This document shows positions 25,366 to 34,918 of a stretch of DNA of 64,000 nt, piece after piece. The position numbers were made by a program, and so were the translations under genes. The stretch comes from Ga0077555 sp963746315. Lineage in GTDB: Bacteria; Pseudomonadota; Alphaproteobacteria; Rhizobiales; Hyphomicrobiaceae. Each line of letters opens with the position of its first letter. Position 1 is the stretch's first letter. The notes under the pieces were generated by a model that worked only from the letters and a program-made list of their open reading frames with translations, was not told where the DNA came from and searched no databases. The stretch covers positions 310,001 to 374,000 of the forward strand of contig CAVVAR010000010.1 in NCBI GenBank assembly GCA_963746315.1, written 5' to 3'.

Positions 25366-26547
25366 CTACTCCACCACCTCGTCCGCGCTGAGCCGCTTGT
25401 AGGGCCCGTACTCCGCCAGCGCCTCGCGTTCGCGTTCCATGTAGCGGCGCTCGTCGTCGAGGTAGCGGGAGACGGCTTTGCGGAAGCCGGCGTCGGCGAT
25501 CCAGTGCACCGAGTAGGTCGGTGTCGGCAGGTAGCCGCGAGCGAGCTTGTGCTCGCCCTGGGCCCCGGCCTCGACGCGCGCCAGCCGCGTCTCGATGGCG
25601 AACTCGATCGCCTGATAGTAGCAGATCTCGAAATGCAGAAAGGGCTGGTGCTCGGTCGTGCCCCAGTAGCGGCCGTAGAGACAATCGCCGCCAATCATGT
25701 TGAGGGCACCGGCCACGTAAGCGTCGTCGCGCCGCGCCATGATCAGCAGGCACTTGTCGGCCATGGTCTCGCCGAGCAGCGAGAAAAACTTGCGGTTGAG
25801 ATAAGGCCGGCCCCACTTCCGGCTTCCCGTGTCCATGTAGAATTGGAAGAACGCGTCCCAGTGCGCCTCGGTGATGTCCGCGCCGGTGATGCGCTCGATG
25901 ACGATCCCGCTCTCGATGGCCTGTGCGCGCTCCTTTCGGATCGCCTTGCGTTTGCGCGACGCCAGCGTGGCGAGAAAATCGTCGAACGTGGCGTAGCCCT
26001 GATTATGCCAGTGGAACTGCTTGTCGGTCCGCTGCAGGAAGCCCGCTTCGCCCGCGCGCGTCCATTCGCCCTCGTTGCAGAAGGTGATGTGCAGCGATGA
26101 AAGTCCGCCACGCTTCGCCACCTCGATGGCCGCGGCCAGCAGCATGCGCTCGCGCTCGGCCGCTCCCTCGCCCTCGCCGACGAGCAGGCGCCGCCCCGGC
26201 ACCGGCGAGAACGGCACCGCGCACTGCAGCTTCGGATAGTAGCTGCCGCCCGCGCGCTCGTAGGCGTCCGCCCAGCCGTAGTCGAAGATGTACTCGCCCT
26301 TCGAGTGCCCCTTGACGTAGAGCGGCATGACGCCCGTCACCCGGCCCTCTTGCTCGAGCACGAGGTGCTGCGGCACCCAGCCCGCGCGCCGACCGACGGT
26401 CTCGGCATCCTCGAGCGCCTTCAGGAAGGCGTAGGAAATAAAAGGGTCGTAAGCGAGCCCCGGCGGGTTCGCGCAGCGGTCCCAGTCCGCCGCGGCGATC
26501 TCGGCCATCCCCCCGGCCACCTTCACCACCGCCTCGCTGCCCGTCAT
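25366..26547 (-). CDS. FemAB/GNAT-like acyltransferase (DUF482 type)
   Basis: The protein has 393 residues. WDRCANPPGLAYDPFISYAFLKALEDAETVGRRAGWVPQHLVL, then GEYIFDYGWADAYERAGGSYYPKLQCAVPFSPVPGRRLL, and SRKRKAIRKERAQAIESGI with FQFYMDTGSRKWGRPYLNRKFF are hallmarks of the DUF482/FemAB-like group of the GNAT fold. The group is presumed to transfer acyl or aminoacyl groups to envelope or peptidoglycan precursors; no substrate is established here. The start at 26547 has a GGGAG site and is preferred over a GTG at 26577. Confidence 0.88.
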   Translation of the reverse strand: MTGSEAVVKVAGGMAEIAAADWDRCANPPGLAYDPFISYAFLKALEDAETVGRRAGWVPQHLVLEQEGRVTGVMPLYVKGHSKGEYIFDYGWADAYERAGGSYYPKLQCAVPFSPVPGRRLLVGEGEGAAERERMLLAAAIEVAKRGGLSSLHITFCNEGEWTRAGEAGFLQRTDKQFHWHNQGYATFDDFLATLASRKRKAIRKERAQAIESGIVIERITGADITEAHWDAFFQFYMDTGSRKWGRPYLNRKFFSLLGETMADKCLLIMARRDDAYVAGALNMIGGDCLYGRYWGTTEHQPFLHFEICYYQAIEFAIETRLARVEAGAQGEHKLARGYLPTPTYSVHWIADAGFRKAVSRYLDDERRYMEREREALAEYGPYKRLSADEVVE

Positions 26548-26675
26548 TCGCGTGAACTCCCGATGCCGCTCGATCACTTTATCCGGAGACCATGGCGTGG
26601 ATCAAAGACCATCTCCACGTTACACTCCGAGCATTACGACGGAGCGAGGCGCTCCGATCAGCACGAGAGGCTGTG

Positions 26676-27596
26676 ATGGCGAAACGTTCGATAGCTGGCG
26701 GCGTTGCGGCCGTGCTGATGGTCGTGTCCTTCGGGGCCGCGGCACAAACCGCACAGCCGGCCGCCTCGGACAACTTGGGCGTAAAAGTCGGCAACCCGTC
26801 CTTCGTGCGCAGGCTCGTTCCGGCCGAGACGCTCGAAAACGCGGCGCTCCAGCAATATGGCGCCCTCAAGAGGCAGGCGGCCGGAAGAGGCGCCCTCCTC
26901 CCCGCCGACCATCCCCAGAACGTCCGCCTTCGGCGCATCGCACGCGATCTGTTGCCCCACGCCCACAAATGGAACCCCCGCGCCAAGGACTGGAAGTGGG
27001 AGGTCAACCTGATCCGTTCCGGCAACATCAACGCCTTCTGCATGCCGGGCGGCAAGATCGCATTCTTCACCGGCATCCTCGACAAGTTGAAGCTGACCGA
27101 CGACGAGGTGGCCATGGTGATGGGCCACGAGATCGCGCACGCGCTGCGCGAGCACGCTCGCGAGCGTGCCGCCAAGAACACGCTCACCAACGTCGGCGGC
27201 CGTATCATCGGCTCGTTGATCTTCGGCGGCGGCGCGGGCGAGTTGATCGGGGCTGCCGGCGGCAACCTGTTGACCCTGCGCTTCTCGCGCAATGACGAGC
27301 TCGAATCCGACCTCATCGGCATGGAGCTTGCGGCTCGCGCCGGCTACGACCCCGCCTCGGGCATCGCCTTGTGGGAGAAAATGAGCGCCGCAGCCAAAGG
27401 TGCGCCGCCGCAATGGCTCTCCACGCACCCCGCCGGAGACACGCGCATCAAGATCATCAAGGACAACCTCAAGGATGTCGCCGCCCTCTACGAGCGCGCG
27501 AAGGCGGCCAAAGCGTCCGGTTCCCCGATGCCGCCGGCCTTTCCGGGAGCGGTACAGCCCGTGCCGCTCCTGAAAGGCGACCGGGGCAAAGGCTGA
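26676..27596 (+). CDS. M48 family metallopeptidase, exported
   Basis: This 306-residue zinc protease has a signal peptide (MAKRSIAGG, hydrophobic core, cleavage near AAAQ). It carries the N-terminal LRRIARDLLPHAHKWNP...VNLIRSGNINAFCMPGGKIAFFTGIL block, the HEIAH catalytic motif at about 151-155, and the third-ligand region RNDELESDLIGMELAARAGYDP, all features of BepA/LoiP-like periplasmic enzymes. A role in outer-membrane quality control is likely by family. The start at 26676 has GAGAGG; an ATG at 26592 would bury the signal peptide. Confidence 0.93.
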   Translation: MAKRSIAGGVAAVLMVVSFGAAAQTAQPAASDNLGVKVGNPSFVRRLVPAETLENAALQQYGALKRQAAGRGALLPADHPQNVRLRRIARDLLPHAHKWNPRAKDWKWEVNLIRSGNINAFCMPGGKIAFFTGILDKLKLTDDEVAMVMGHEIAHALREHARERAAKNTLTNVGGRIIGSLIFGGGAGELIGAAGGNLLTLRFSRNDELESDLIGMELAARAGYDPASGIALWEKMSAAAKGAPPQWLSTHPAGDTRIKIIKDNLKDVAALYERAKAAKASGSPMPPAFPGAVQPVPLLKGDRGKG

Positions 27597-27607
27597 GGGC
27601 GACACCG

Positions 27608-27955
27608 ATGGCGATCCAGCCGACGAGCAAGACAAATGCCGAGCACTACGTCTGGGGCGGCGATTGCGACGGCTGGCGCCTCGTCGACCGGCAGTCGCTC
27701 AGCATCATTTACGAGCGCATGCCGCCGGGTCGCAGCGAGCAGCGGCACCGCCACGCCGAGGCCCGTCAATACTTCTTCGTGCTGGCTGGCAGGCTTACGC
27801 TCGAGGTCGACGGCGCACGTCACGTGCTCGAACGTGAAACCGGCCTCGAGATCGCCCCCGGCACAGCGCATCAGGCCTTGAACGAGGATACCGGGCCGGT
27901 GGAGTTCCTGGTCATCTCTCAGCCGACCACGCGGGGCGATCGCACCCCGGCGTAG
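27608..27955 (+). CDS. Cupin domain protein
   Basis: This single-domain cupin of 115 residues has motif 1 around PGRSEQRHRHAEARQYFFVLAGRLTLEVDG and motif 2 around GLEIAPGTAHQALNEDTGPVEFLVIS. The histidine/glutamate set for a metal is mostly present (H, H, Q/Y, H). Function is unknown; such small cupins may be isomerases, dioxygenases or sensors. It follows the M48 gene by 11 bp, suggesting one transcript. Confidence 0.85.
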   Translation: MAIQPTSKTNAEHYVWGGDCDGWRLVDRQSLSIIYERMPPGRSEQRHRHAEARQYFFVLAGRLTLEVDGARHVLERETGLEIAPGTAHQALNEDTGPVEFLVISQPTTRGDRTPA

Positions 27956-28010
27956 CGCCCCAAGAGCTCACGGACGAGCGCGACAGGCTGGGATCCGGCG
28001 GAGCTTCGTA

Positions 28011-28829
28011 TCAGCCTTTCGGCGAAAGCTGCGCCATGGCGCGGCGGCCCATCAGTGTCGCCGTCTCGGCGAGGCTGAGCGCGACGAACGTCGGCGCGAA
28101 CACCAGATAGCGCCGCCACAGACGCCGCGGCTCCGACATCAGCCGGTGCAGCCACTCGAGCCCGTTCTGGCGCATCCAAACCGGCGCACGCTCGATACGC
28201 CCCGAGTGGAAGTCGAACGCTGCGCCGACTCCGATCACGATGCGGCCCTGGAGCAGCTCGTGATTGTCCAGCATCCAGATTTCCTGCTTCGGACAACCGA
28301 GCCCGACCCAGACTATGTCCGCTTCCGAGCTGTTGATGCGGGCGATGTCGCGCTCGACCTCCTCCGGCGACATCGGCCGGAAGGGCGGGCATGCGGTCCC
28401 CGCGACGTTGAGGCCCGGATAGCGCTCGGACAGCCGCTGGGCGAGCGTACCGGCTACACCTTCGGCGCCACCGTAGAAATAGTGCGACCAGCCCTCACGC
28501 GCCGAGCGCTCGCAAACAGCGGCAAGTAGATCTGGTCCGGGCACGCGGCCGAGAGCCTTCTCGCCCCTGAGCCGGCTCACCCAGACCAGCGGCGCCCCGT
28601 CCGCCACCACCATGTCCGCGCCCTTCAGGGCACGCATGTGCTTGGCATCGCTCTGGGCGCGGGTCACGTTGAACACGTCGCAGGCGCACACGTAGCGTGA
28701 CTTGCCGTCCACCCCGGCTCGCTCGCGGATCCAACTTCCGACGGTCTCGACCGCCTTCGCCGCGTCGACTGCCGAGATCGGTACTCCGAGGATCTCGACC
28801 CGGCCAGCATGCGATTCGGCCCCTGCCAT
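28011..28829 (-). CDS. WecG/TagA/CpsF family glycosyltransferase
   Basis: This 272-residue GT26-type enzyme adds a sugar (often ManNAcA or similar) to a lipid-linked polysaccharide precursor on the inner face of the membrane. It shows the family motifs VADGAPLVWVSRL, YFYGGAEGVAGTLAQRLSERYPGL, IVWVGLGCPKQEIWM and GVGAAFDFHSGRIERAPVWMRQNGLEWLHRL. The start at 28829 has a GGAG site six bases upstream; an upstream start at 28958 would add an unlikely extension. It heads the polysaccharide region, divergent from the Wzz/Wzc-like gene. Confidence 0.92.
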   Translation of the reverse strand: MAGAESHAGRVEILGVPISAVDAAKAVETVGSWIRERAGVDGKSRYVCACDVFNVTRAQSDAKHMRALKGADMVVADGAPLVWVSRLRGEKALGRVPGPDLLAAVCERSAREGWSHYFYGGAEGVAGTLAQRLSERYPGLNVAGTACPPFRPMSPEEVERDIARINSSEADIVWVGLGCPKQEIWMLDNHELLQGRIVIGVGAAFDFHSGRIERAPVWMRQNGLEWLHRLMSEPRRLWRRYLVFAPTFVALSLAETATLMGRRAMAQLSPKG

Positions 28830-29316
28830 CAACCACTCCCACGTCACACGATACGAGGTCGGAATTTTGCCCGTCCTCAAGTTGCTGCAACAACCAGAAC
28901 GCTTGCCTTCTGCGCCAGGCACCCGGCCCAACCGCGTACGGGAGCTCCCTCCCAGCATGCATCACTCGTGCCACCTCGCTGCGGTGCAGCATGTATATCG
29001 AAATGACGCGCGTTGGAACCTCCTTGTAACCCTCATTCGACATCGGATCAATGGATATGCAACGTCGAGTCAATCCGCTACAAGCGTCGACCGTGTGCGA
29101 TAGGGAGCGAGCGCGAGCGCCTCGTAGTTCGCGCCTGCAGCACTGAAACCATGCTTTCAGGCCGTGTGTCAGCCCGCTGCTCAATCGTCTATAAGGTGCC
29201 AAAGGCCGTCTCGAACGGGGACACGGCGGCTCGACCAACGCGATCCACCCTGGCGCCCCTCGTTGGTATCACCACGGGCACCGCCCCAGCTCGAACGAGA
29301 GTTTCCGAGTAGCTTC
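28830..29316. other. Divergent intergenic region of the polysaccharide locus
   Basis: This 487-bp gap lies between the minus-strand WecG-type gene and the plus-strand Wzz/Wzc-like gene and should hold promoters for both. No promoter with two good boxes is obvious. A perfect AAGGAGGT (minus, 29018-29025) has no start codon at working distance. No gene is seen. Confidence 0.5.
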
Positions 29317-31500
29317 ATGGACATGACGCACCGCATCGAGCACCCGCGACGGAGTTCCCGGACCGGGTCGACATCTGCGCAAGGCAACGTGGTCCGTCCG
29401 GCCGCGCTGTTGCAGGCACTGTGGCGCCGAAAATCAGTCATCCTACTAACGGGTCTTCTGCTGGCGCTCGCCGCCGGCGCCCTCGCCCTCGCCATACCGC
29501 GAAGCTACACCTCGACGGCGCAGATCCTCATCGATCCGCGCGGACTGAAGGTCCTCGAGAAGGATATCGCGCCACAGGCCCGGGAGCCGGATCTCAGCGT
29601 CTCGATCATCGAGAGCGAGATGCGCATCCTCGGGTCCGACCTCGTCCTGCACCGCGTCATCGATTATCTCGGGCTGGCCACGCCTTCGTCGGCACCGACG
29701 GCCCGATCGTCGCTGCCGGCACCGCTGCTGGGCATCATCGAGGCGGTCGCCAACGTCCGCGATCAGGTCAAGGCGATGATCGGCCGCTCCTCGATCACGA
29801 TGACCGCCGAGCAGTCCGCCCTGCAGCAGCTGCAGAGATCGATCCGCGTCTCCCGCCAGCCGAATACCTACGTGATCGACGTCGCGGTGACCAACAAGGA
29901 TCGCGAGCTGGCGGCACGCATCGCCAATGCGGTCGCCGCGCAGTACATCAAGGCTCGCTTCGATGGCCGTGCCGAAGCCTCGAGGAAGGCCGCCGAGGCC
30001 ATTGATGGGCGCCTTGACGAGCTGCGCGCGAAGGTCCGCGACGCCGATGCCACCGTCGAGCGCTACAAGGAGAGCAAAGGTCTCGCCAGCTCCTCCGGCC
30101 GCCTGTTGACAGAGCAGCGCATGGGCGAGCTCAGCACCCAGCTCCAGGTCGCTCGCGGCGAGACGGTGCGCGCCCAGACCCGCGTCGACGAGATCAATGC
30201 GGCACGCCGCGACCGCCGCCGCGCGGGCCTCAGTCTCGACGCCTTGCAGTCGCCCACGCTGGAGCGCCTCCGCAGCAGCCAGGCGGTCGCTCGCCAGCGC
30301 GAGGCGTCCCTTGCGGCGACGCTCCTTCCTTCGCATCCGCTGTTGCGTCAGGCACGCCAGGAAGTCCAGTCGGTCGAGCGCAGCGTGGACCAGGAGTTGG
30401 CACGGATTGCCGTGACGGCGACCGCCGCTCTCGAGCGGGCCCGCCTGACCGAGAGCGCGCTCGAGCGTCAGCTCGCGCAAGTGACTCAGGTGGCCGCTCG
30501 CGACAGCGCTGCCTCGGTGGAGCTACGCGAGCTCGAGCGGATCGCGGAAGCCAACCGCTCCGTCTACCAAACGTTCCTGGTCCGCACGCGCGAGCTCGTC
30601 GAGCAGCAGCGGATCGATCCGAACCTCGCGGTGATGCTGGCCTCGGCCGAGCCCGGCCGCGATCCGTCGGGCCCCGGCCTGTTGCCCATGGTCGCAGCCG
30701 CCGGCATCGCCGGGATGGGTCTCGGTGCCGCGCTCGCGCTACGCCGCGACCTTCGCGATCCCCGCCTGCGCAGCCCCTCCCAGCTCGAGAGCCTGATTGC
30801 CCCTGACAGCATCCATCGCGTTCCGATTGCCGTGCCCCGCCGCGGTGGCCTGCGGCTCGGCGCCGGCTCGCGTCCCGACCGCGCGCTCTATTTCACGGCA
30901 CCCGCCGGAAGCGCGACCGCCATCGCCATGGATCGCCTGTATCGAACACTCGGAAACGGGGGACGCCGCACCGCCAGTCAAGTCTACGTCGTGGTCGCGA
31001 GCGAGCCCTACCAGGGCAAGTCGACCGTCGCGCTGAACCTCGCCGCCGCCGCCGCCCGCGTCGGTGACAACGTCGTGCTGATCGATGCCGATCGGGACGC
31101 GCGTGTCGCGACGCTGGATGCCGATGCTGCGGGAAAGCCGGGCCTCGCCGAGGTCCTGCAGGGGTCGGTTCCGTGCCTCACGTCTGTCATGAAACGCGTG
31201 GATCCCGCTATCGATCTGCTGCCCGCGGGACAGCTGGAGGCGAGCCGCCCGTGCCGCACCCAGCTACAGCGGTTGAGCGAGGTGCTTCTCGCCCCACTCG
31301 ATGCCTACGATGCCATCGTGGTCGACGCCACGGCGGGGGGCCGTGACCGCCTCACCCATGCCCTGATCGGGCGCGCGGATGCGTGTCTGCTCGTTGCCCA
31401 GGAGGGAAGCGCCGGCAAAGCTTCGGTCGAGGACGCCACCACCTGGCTCGAGAGCGCAACCGGCGGCGAGGTGCGCATCGTCATGGTCCAGCCGGCGTGA
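29317..31500 (+). CDS. Wzz/Wzc-like polysaccharide copolymerase with ATPase domain
   Basis: This 727-residue inner-membrane protein controls polysaccharide chain length. A first membrane helix lies at about 41-63, followed by the Wzz signature (YTSTAQILIDPRGLKVLEKD), long periplasmic coiled coils, and a second helix at about 454-476. A cytoplasmic BY-kinase-like ATPase domain follows: Walker A EPYQGKST (about 562-571), Walker A' VVLIDADRD and Walker B AIVVDATAGG. The C-terminus (EVRIVMVQPA) has no tyrosine cluster, so autophosphorylation as in Wzc is doubtful. The ATG at 29317 is used; 29323 is an alternative. Confidence 0.88.
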   Translation: MDMTHRIEHPRRSSRTGSTSAQGNVVRPAALLQALWRRKSVILLTGLLLALAAGALALAIPRSYTSTAQILIDPRGLKVLEKDIAPQAREPDLSVSIIESEMRILGSDLVLHRVIDYLGLATPSSAPTARSSLPAPLLGIIEAVANVRDQVKAMIGRSSITMTAEQSALQQLQRSIRVSRQPNTYVIDVAVTNKDRELAARIANAVAAQYIKARFDGRAEASRKAAEAIDGRLDELRAKVRDADATVERYKESKGLASSSGRLLTEQRMGELSTQLQVARGETVRAQTRVDEINAARRDRRRAGLSLDALQSPTLERLRSSQAVARQREASLAATLLPSHPLLRQARQEVQSVERSVDQELARIAVTATAALERARLTESALERQLAQVTQVAARDSAASVELRELERIAEANRSVYQTFLVRTRELVEQQRIDPNLAVMLASAEPGRDPSGPGLLPMVAAAGIAGMGLGAALALRRDLRDPRLRSPSQLESLIAPDSIHRVPIAVPRRGGLRLGAGSRPDRALYFTAPAGSATAIAMDRLYRTLGNGGRRTASQVYVVVASEPYQGKSTVALNLAAAAARVGDNVVLIDADRDARVATLDADAAGKPGLAEVLQGSVPCLTSVMKRVDPAIDLLPAGQLEASRPCRTQLQRLSEVLLAPLDAYDAIVVDATAGGRDRLTHALIGRADACLLVAQEGSAGKASVEDATTWLESATGGEVRIVMVQPA

Positions 31501-31561
31501 CCGATCTCAAGTCACCTCTCGTCAGGCTCGCAGCCCCGCGCGCCGAGGTCGAGCCGGCTCC

Positions 31562-33103
31562 ATGACCGACACCGAGATGGACCGGGAAGGCCTGGGCCGG
31601 CGGAGCATCACGGCCATGCTGTGGGGGGCCGGCGGCGGCGCCCTTCGCATCGTCCTTCAGATCGTCAGCCAGATCGTATTGGCACGCATCCTCGGACCTG
31701 AGCTTTATGGCGTCTTCGCCATCGCCCTGGTCATCGTCTTGCTGTCGGGTCTCTTCGCCGATGTCGGCCTCGCCTACGGCCTCATTCAGAAGCGCACCGT
31801 CAGTGACGAGGACATCCGCTTCGTCTTCACATGGCAGTTGCTGCTGGGTATCGTCGTCTCTGTCCTGCTTTGGCTGGCATCGCCAAACGTGGCGTCGCTC
31901 TACGGCGACCCACGCGTCGCCCCGGTCGTGGCCTTGCTGGCGCCGACATGCCTGATCAGTTGTCTCGCATCCGCCTCCGGTGCCCTGCTTCGCCGGCAGA
32001 TGGATTTTCGCACCCTCAACATCGCGGCGGTTGTCAGCTACGCGGTCGGCTATTTCCTCGTTGCGATACCCATGGCGATGGCCGGCGCCGGTGTCACCGC
32101 TCTGACTGCCGGGTTCCTCGTCCAGGCCGTCGTCTTGGCCGCGATCCAATACGTCAAGGTACGTCACCCGGTTCGCCCCCTGCTCTGGCAGGGCGGCGCG
32201 CCAGCCATCCTGGGCTTTGGCGCGACGGTGCTGGCAACCAACGTCGTCAACTGGGCCATGGCCGGCATCGACCGCGCCATCGTCGGCGCCTCGCTCGGCG
32301 CCGCCTCCGCCGGCCTCTACGCAACCGCCTACAACCTCATCAGCACCCCGTCGGTGACAATGCTGTCGCTGCTGCAGTCGGTGTTCTACTCGGCCAGCGC
32401 CAAGGTCCAGGACGACCGACGCCAGCTCGCACGCGGGCTTCGGACGTTGTTCGGAACCGTCATGCTCTTTGCAGCCCCCGTCTTCGTCGGTGTGGCCGCT
32501 GCCTCGGAAACGATCATCGTCAGCCTGTACGGCGCTCGCTGGAGCGGCGGCGGCGACGTGCTGGCACCGCTGGCGCTCGCCATGGTCGCGCAGATGATCA
32601 TGGGGTTGGCGACGCCCGTGCTTTGGGCGTCGGGCGCCACGCGTCGCGAGCTCGAGCTGCAGATCCCGATTGCCGTCATCTGGGTTTTTGCGCTGTGGCT
32701 CGTCGCGCAAAGCGGGTCGCTGCCGCTTCTCGCCTGGTGCGTTCTGCTGCTCTTCCTCGTCCGCGCCGCGGTCATCGTCGGCGCAACGCTCAACGCGATC
32801 GCCATGACGCCCGGCGAGCTCGTGACCCGATGCCGCGCGGGACTCTGGCTTTCGTTGATCGTAGGCGTCGCCGGGCTGACGAGCGATCGTCTCCTCGTCG
32901 GGACGCTGGGGCAGGGACCGCTGCTACTCGTCACTGACATCCTCGCCTGCGGATTGGCGATGCTGGCAGGCCTGCGCCTGCTTCATGCAACGGTCGACGA
33001 CGACATCCGGCACTTGCTCGCGGCATTGGCCAGCAAGGTGCCCGGCGATGGCGGCCATCGCATGCTGCATTTGCTCATACCGATGCGCACGCGTCCGGGT
33101 TGA
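31562..33103 (+). CDS. Oligosaccharide flippase, Wzx-like (MOP superfamily)
   Basis: This 513-residue protein has about 14 membrane helices. The N-terminal IVLARILGPELYGVFAIALVIVLLSGLFADVGLAYGLIQ is the MATE/PST signature of polysaccharide export flippases, and GLYATAYNLISTPSVTMLSLLQSVFY is also typical. It should move lipid-linked repeat units across the inner membrane. It lies 61 bp after the Wzz/Wzc-like gene on the same strand. The ATG at 31562 is favoured; upstream starts overlap the previous gene. Confidence 0.92.
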   Translation: MTDTEMDREGLGRRSITAMLWGAGGGALRIVLQIVSQIVLARILGPELYGVFAIALVIVLLSGLFADVGLAYGLIQKRTVSDEDIRFVFTWQLLLGIVVSVLLWLASPNVASLYGDPRVAPVVALLAPTCLISCLASASGALLRRQMDFRTLNIAAVVSYAVGYFLVAIPMAMAGAGVTALTAGFLVQAVVLAAIQYVKVRHPVRPLLWQGGAPAILGFGATVLATNVVNWAMAGIDRAIVGASLGAASAGLYATAYNLISTPSVTMLSLLQSVFYSASAKVQDDRRQLARGLRTLFGTVMLFAAPVFVGVAAASETIIVSLYGARWSGGGDVLAPLALAMVAQMIMGLATPVLWASGATRRELELQIPIAVIWVFALWLVAQSGSLPLLAWCVLLLFLVRAAVIVGATLNAIAMTPGELVTRCRAGLWLSLIVGVAGLTSDRLLVGTLGQGPLLLVTDILACGLAMLAGLRLLHATVDDDIRHLLAALASKVPGDGGHRMLHLLIPMRTRPG

Positions 33104-33160
33104 GCCGCCTTCGCAGAGCGTGCAGCGCGGGGACTGCCCGCCGGAGCCGCTCCCCGCCGC

Positions 33161-34588
33161 TCAACGGATATAGACCTTGGCATGGCGAACCGGCGCTGGC
33201 TCACTACCGTAGCGGCGCTGCGCGTGATGGGCCGGTACGGCCACCGGCGGCGCTGTCGCGCCATGCACGCTCGTTGGCTGCTCTACGCCTTTGCGGTCGA
33301 GCAACACCGCGACGAGCAGCCCATGGATGACCGTATCCAGGACAAGCAGCGTACCCATGTCGAGAGGGGCTTCTGTCAGACAGCGCAAGACGATCAGCGC
33401 CATCAGCGAAGGCGCCAATCCGCCACTCAGGCTGGCGGCCCGGCCAACCGAGAGCGCGACGAGCACGCACACATAGATCGACACACCAACAAAGCCGCAT
33501 ATTCCAGCGACCGAGAGCGCTTGCAGCCACTGATTGTGCGCGCTCGTCGCGAACGGCATGCCGAGCGCTGCCCGGAAGTCGAGCGTCCAGGTGCTGAGGC
33601 CATACCCGAACATCGGGTGCTCGAGAAAGATCTTGATGGCGACGCGCCAGATGCTGCCGCGCCCCGTGAGGAGCTCGCCGTAGCCCGCCAATCCATTGGT
33701 CGGCTCGATCCGGCCGTCCGGCATCGACTGCAGCAACACCGCAACGGCCAGAACCGAAAGACCGAGCCCGATCCCCACGATCGCCAGCAGAAGTCCCGGT
33801 GGCATCCGCCAGGTGATCCCACCATAGCGGCGCAGTGCTGAGCGGTAGACGAGCAGCGGCGGCACGATCAGGAGGGTGGCCAGCCAGGCGGTCTGCGATT
33901 GAGCGAGGAGAAGAACGGCCCAAGCCACGCCATGGCCGATTACGTTGCCGGCACGCCATCCGATGGGCCGCACGATGAGCAGAAGGATCAGGACGAAGGC
34001 CAGCGGCCCCATGGCATTCGCGTTCGGCCCAAGCCCCCAGAAACGGAACGGCACCAGCGGCAACCTCAATTCCGGCGCGTAGGTCCTGAGCGCACCGTCG
34101 GGGCTGATAGCGGCATAGATGAACGAGAGCAGCATGAAGCCGATGAGCGACCATTTCAGGACGTCGACGGCTTGGGCGGCGCCATCATCGCGACGCACGT
34201 AGATCGCGAGCAGCACCAGCGAGACGTAGAAATAGTTGCGCTGGAAGCCCGGTTCCGCTCCGAGCAGGCCAGGCACCAGGACGTTGCCCGCGAAATAGAT
34301 GGCGAACGCCGTGATCAGCCACAGCTGTCCCGCGTCCGGCAACGACCGGTCGCGCCGGAGGAAACGCTCGCCCACGACCAGCGCCGAGAGGCCGACGATG
34401 CCGAGCGTGATCAGGCGCAGGAGCCATTCCGAGAGAACATTGAGATTGCCCGGATCGAGCGTCTCCGGCTGCTGCAGGTCACGCCCGGATAAAATGGTGC
34501 CGACGGACGGCCCGAGCAGGATCGCCACCAGCAGGCACGGCACGGCGGCGCGCAACGTTGGAAGCGTGATCGTGAGTGGGGACGCCAT
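33161..34588 (-). CDS. O-antigen ligase/polymerase family protein
   Basis: This 475-residue protein has about 11-12 helices and the Wzy_C-type region GRGSIWRVAIKIFLEHPMFGYGLSTWTLDF with SAHNQWLQALSVAGICGFVG, characteristic of WaaL ligases and Wzy polymerases. It acts on the periplasmic side, polymerising repeats or attaching polymer to an acceptor; the two activities cannot be separated by sequence. It is on the opposite strand to its neighbours. The start at 34588 is chosen because upstream residues look non-coding. Confidence 0.85.
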   Translation of the reverse strand: MASPLTITLPTLRAAVPCLLVAILLGPSVGTILSGRDLQQPETLDPGNLNVLSEWLLRLITLGIVGLSALVVGERFLRRDRSLPDAGQLWLITAFAIYFAGNVLVPGLLGAEPGFQRNYFYVSLVLLAIYVRRDDGAAQAVDVLKWSLIGFMLLSFIYAAISPDGALRTYAPELRLPLVPFRFWGLGPNANAMGPLAFVLILLLIVRPIGWRAGNVIGHGVAWAVLLLAQSQTAWLATLLIVPPLLVYRSALRRYGGITWRMPPGLLLAIVGIGLGLSVLAVAVLLQSMPDGRIEPTNGLAGYGELLTGRGSIWRVAIKIFLEHPMFGYGLSTWTLDFRAALGMPFATSAHNQWLQALSVAGICGFVGVSIYVCVLVALSVGRAASLSGGLAPSLMALIVLRCLTEAPLDMGTLLVLDTVIHGLLVAVLLDRKGVEQPTSVHGATAPPVAVPAHHAQRRYGSEPAPVRHAKVYIR

Positions 34589-34918
34589 CCGGGTCGCCGT
34601 CCTGGGATCGAGGGCACGTGGAGGATAAAGCGCCGCTGTTGTGGCGGTTTGGAAATCCGCGTCTGCCTCTCGGCGACATCCGAGAACGGACTTCCAAACA
34701 TGACGCCACAATATGTCGATCAACTGACACGAGACGCTTCTATCAGTTGACCGCAAGCGAGAAAAGTGAGCGTGCCGCCGCTCTCGCATCGACGTTAACC
34801 GCGCGCCGCCGATGTTTTCATGGAAGCGGCAAAGCAGCGGTGCGAGCTGTATAGTGTCCGCCTACGTCGTGCGGGAAGCCGCCAAGTCAGCCTCAGTCGA
34901 TCCGAGCCCCTGCCAACC
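34589..34918. promoter_or_regulatory. Divergent regulatory region with two inverted repeats
   Basis: This 330-bp gene-free gap lies between the ligase and GT2 genes. Imperfect inverted arms lie at 34639-34659 and 34687-34711 (TTGTGGCG plus GTTTGGAAATCCG-like halves). A second pair of perfect 8-bp arms, TCAACTGA (34720-34727) and TCAGTTGA (34743-34750), sits in longer similar halves. Both are plausible operator or RNA-hairpin sites for polysaccharide control; neither is matched to a known regulator. Confidence 0.4.

Noticed and set aside
29018..29025. Perfect AAGGAGGT on the minus strand
   Set aside because: No start codon lies at 5-10 bases; the nearest in-frame ATG is about 25 bases away and its ORF has no coding character.
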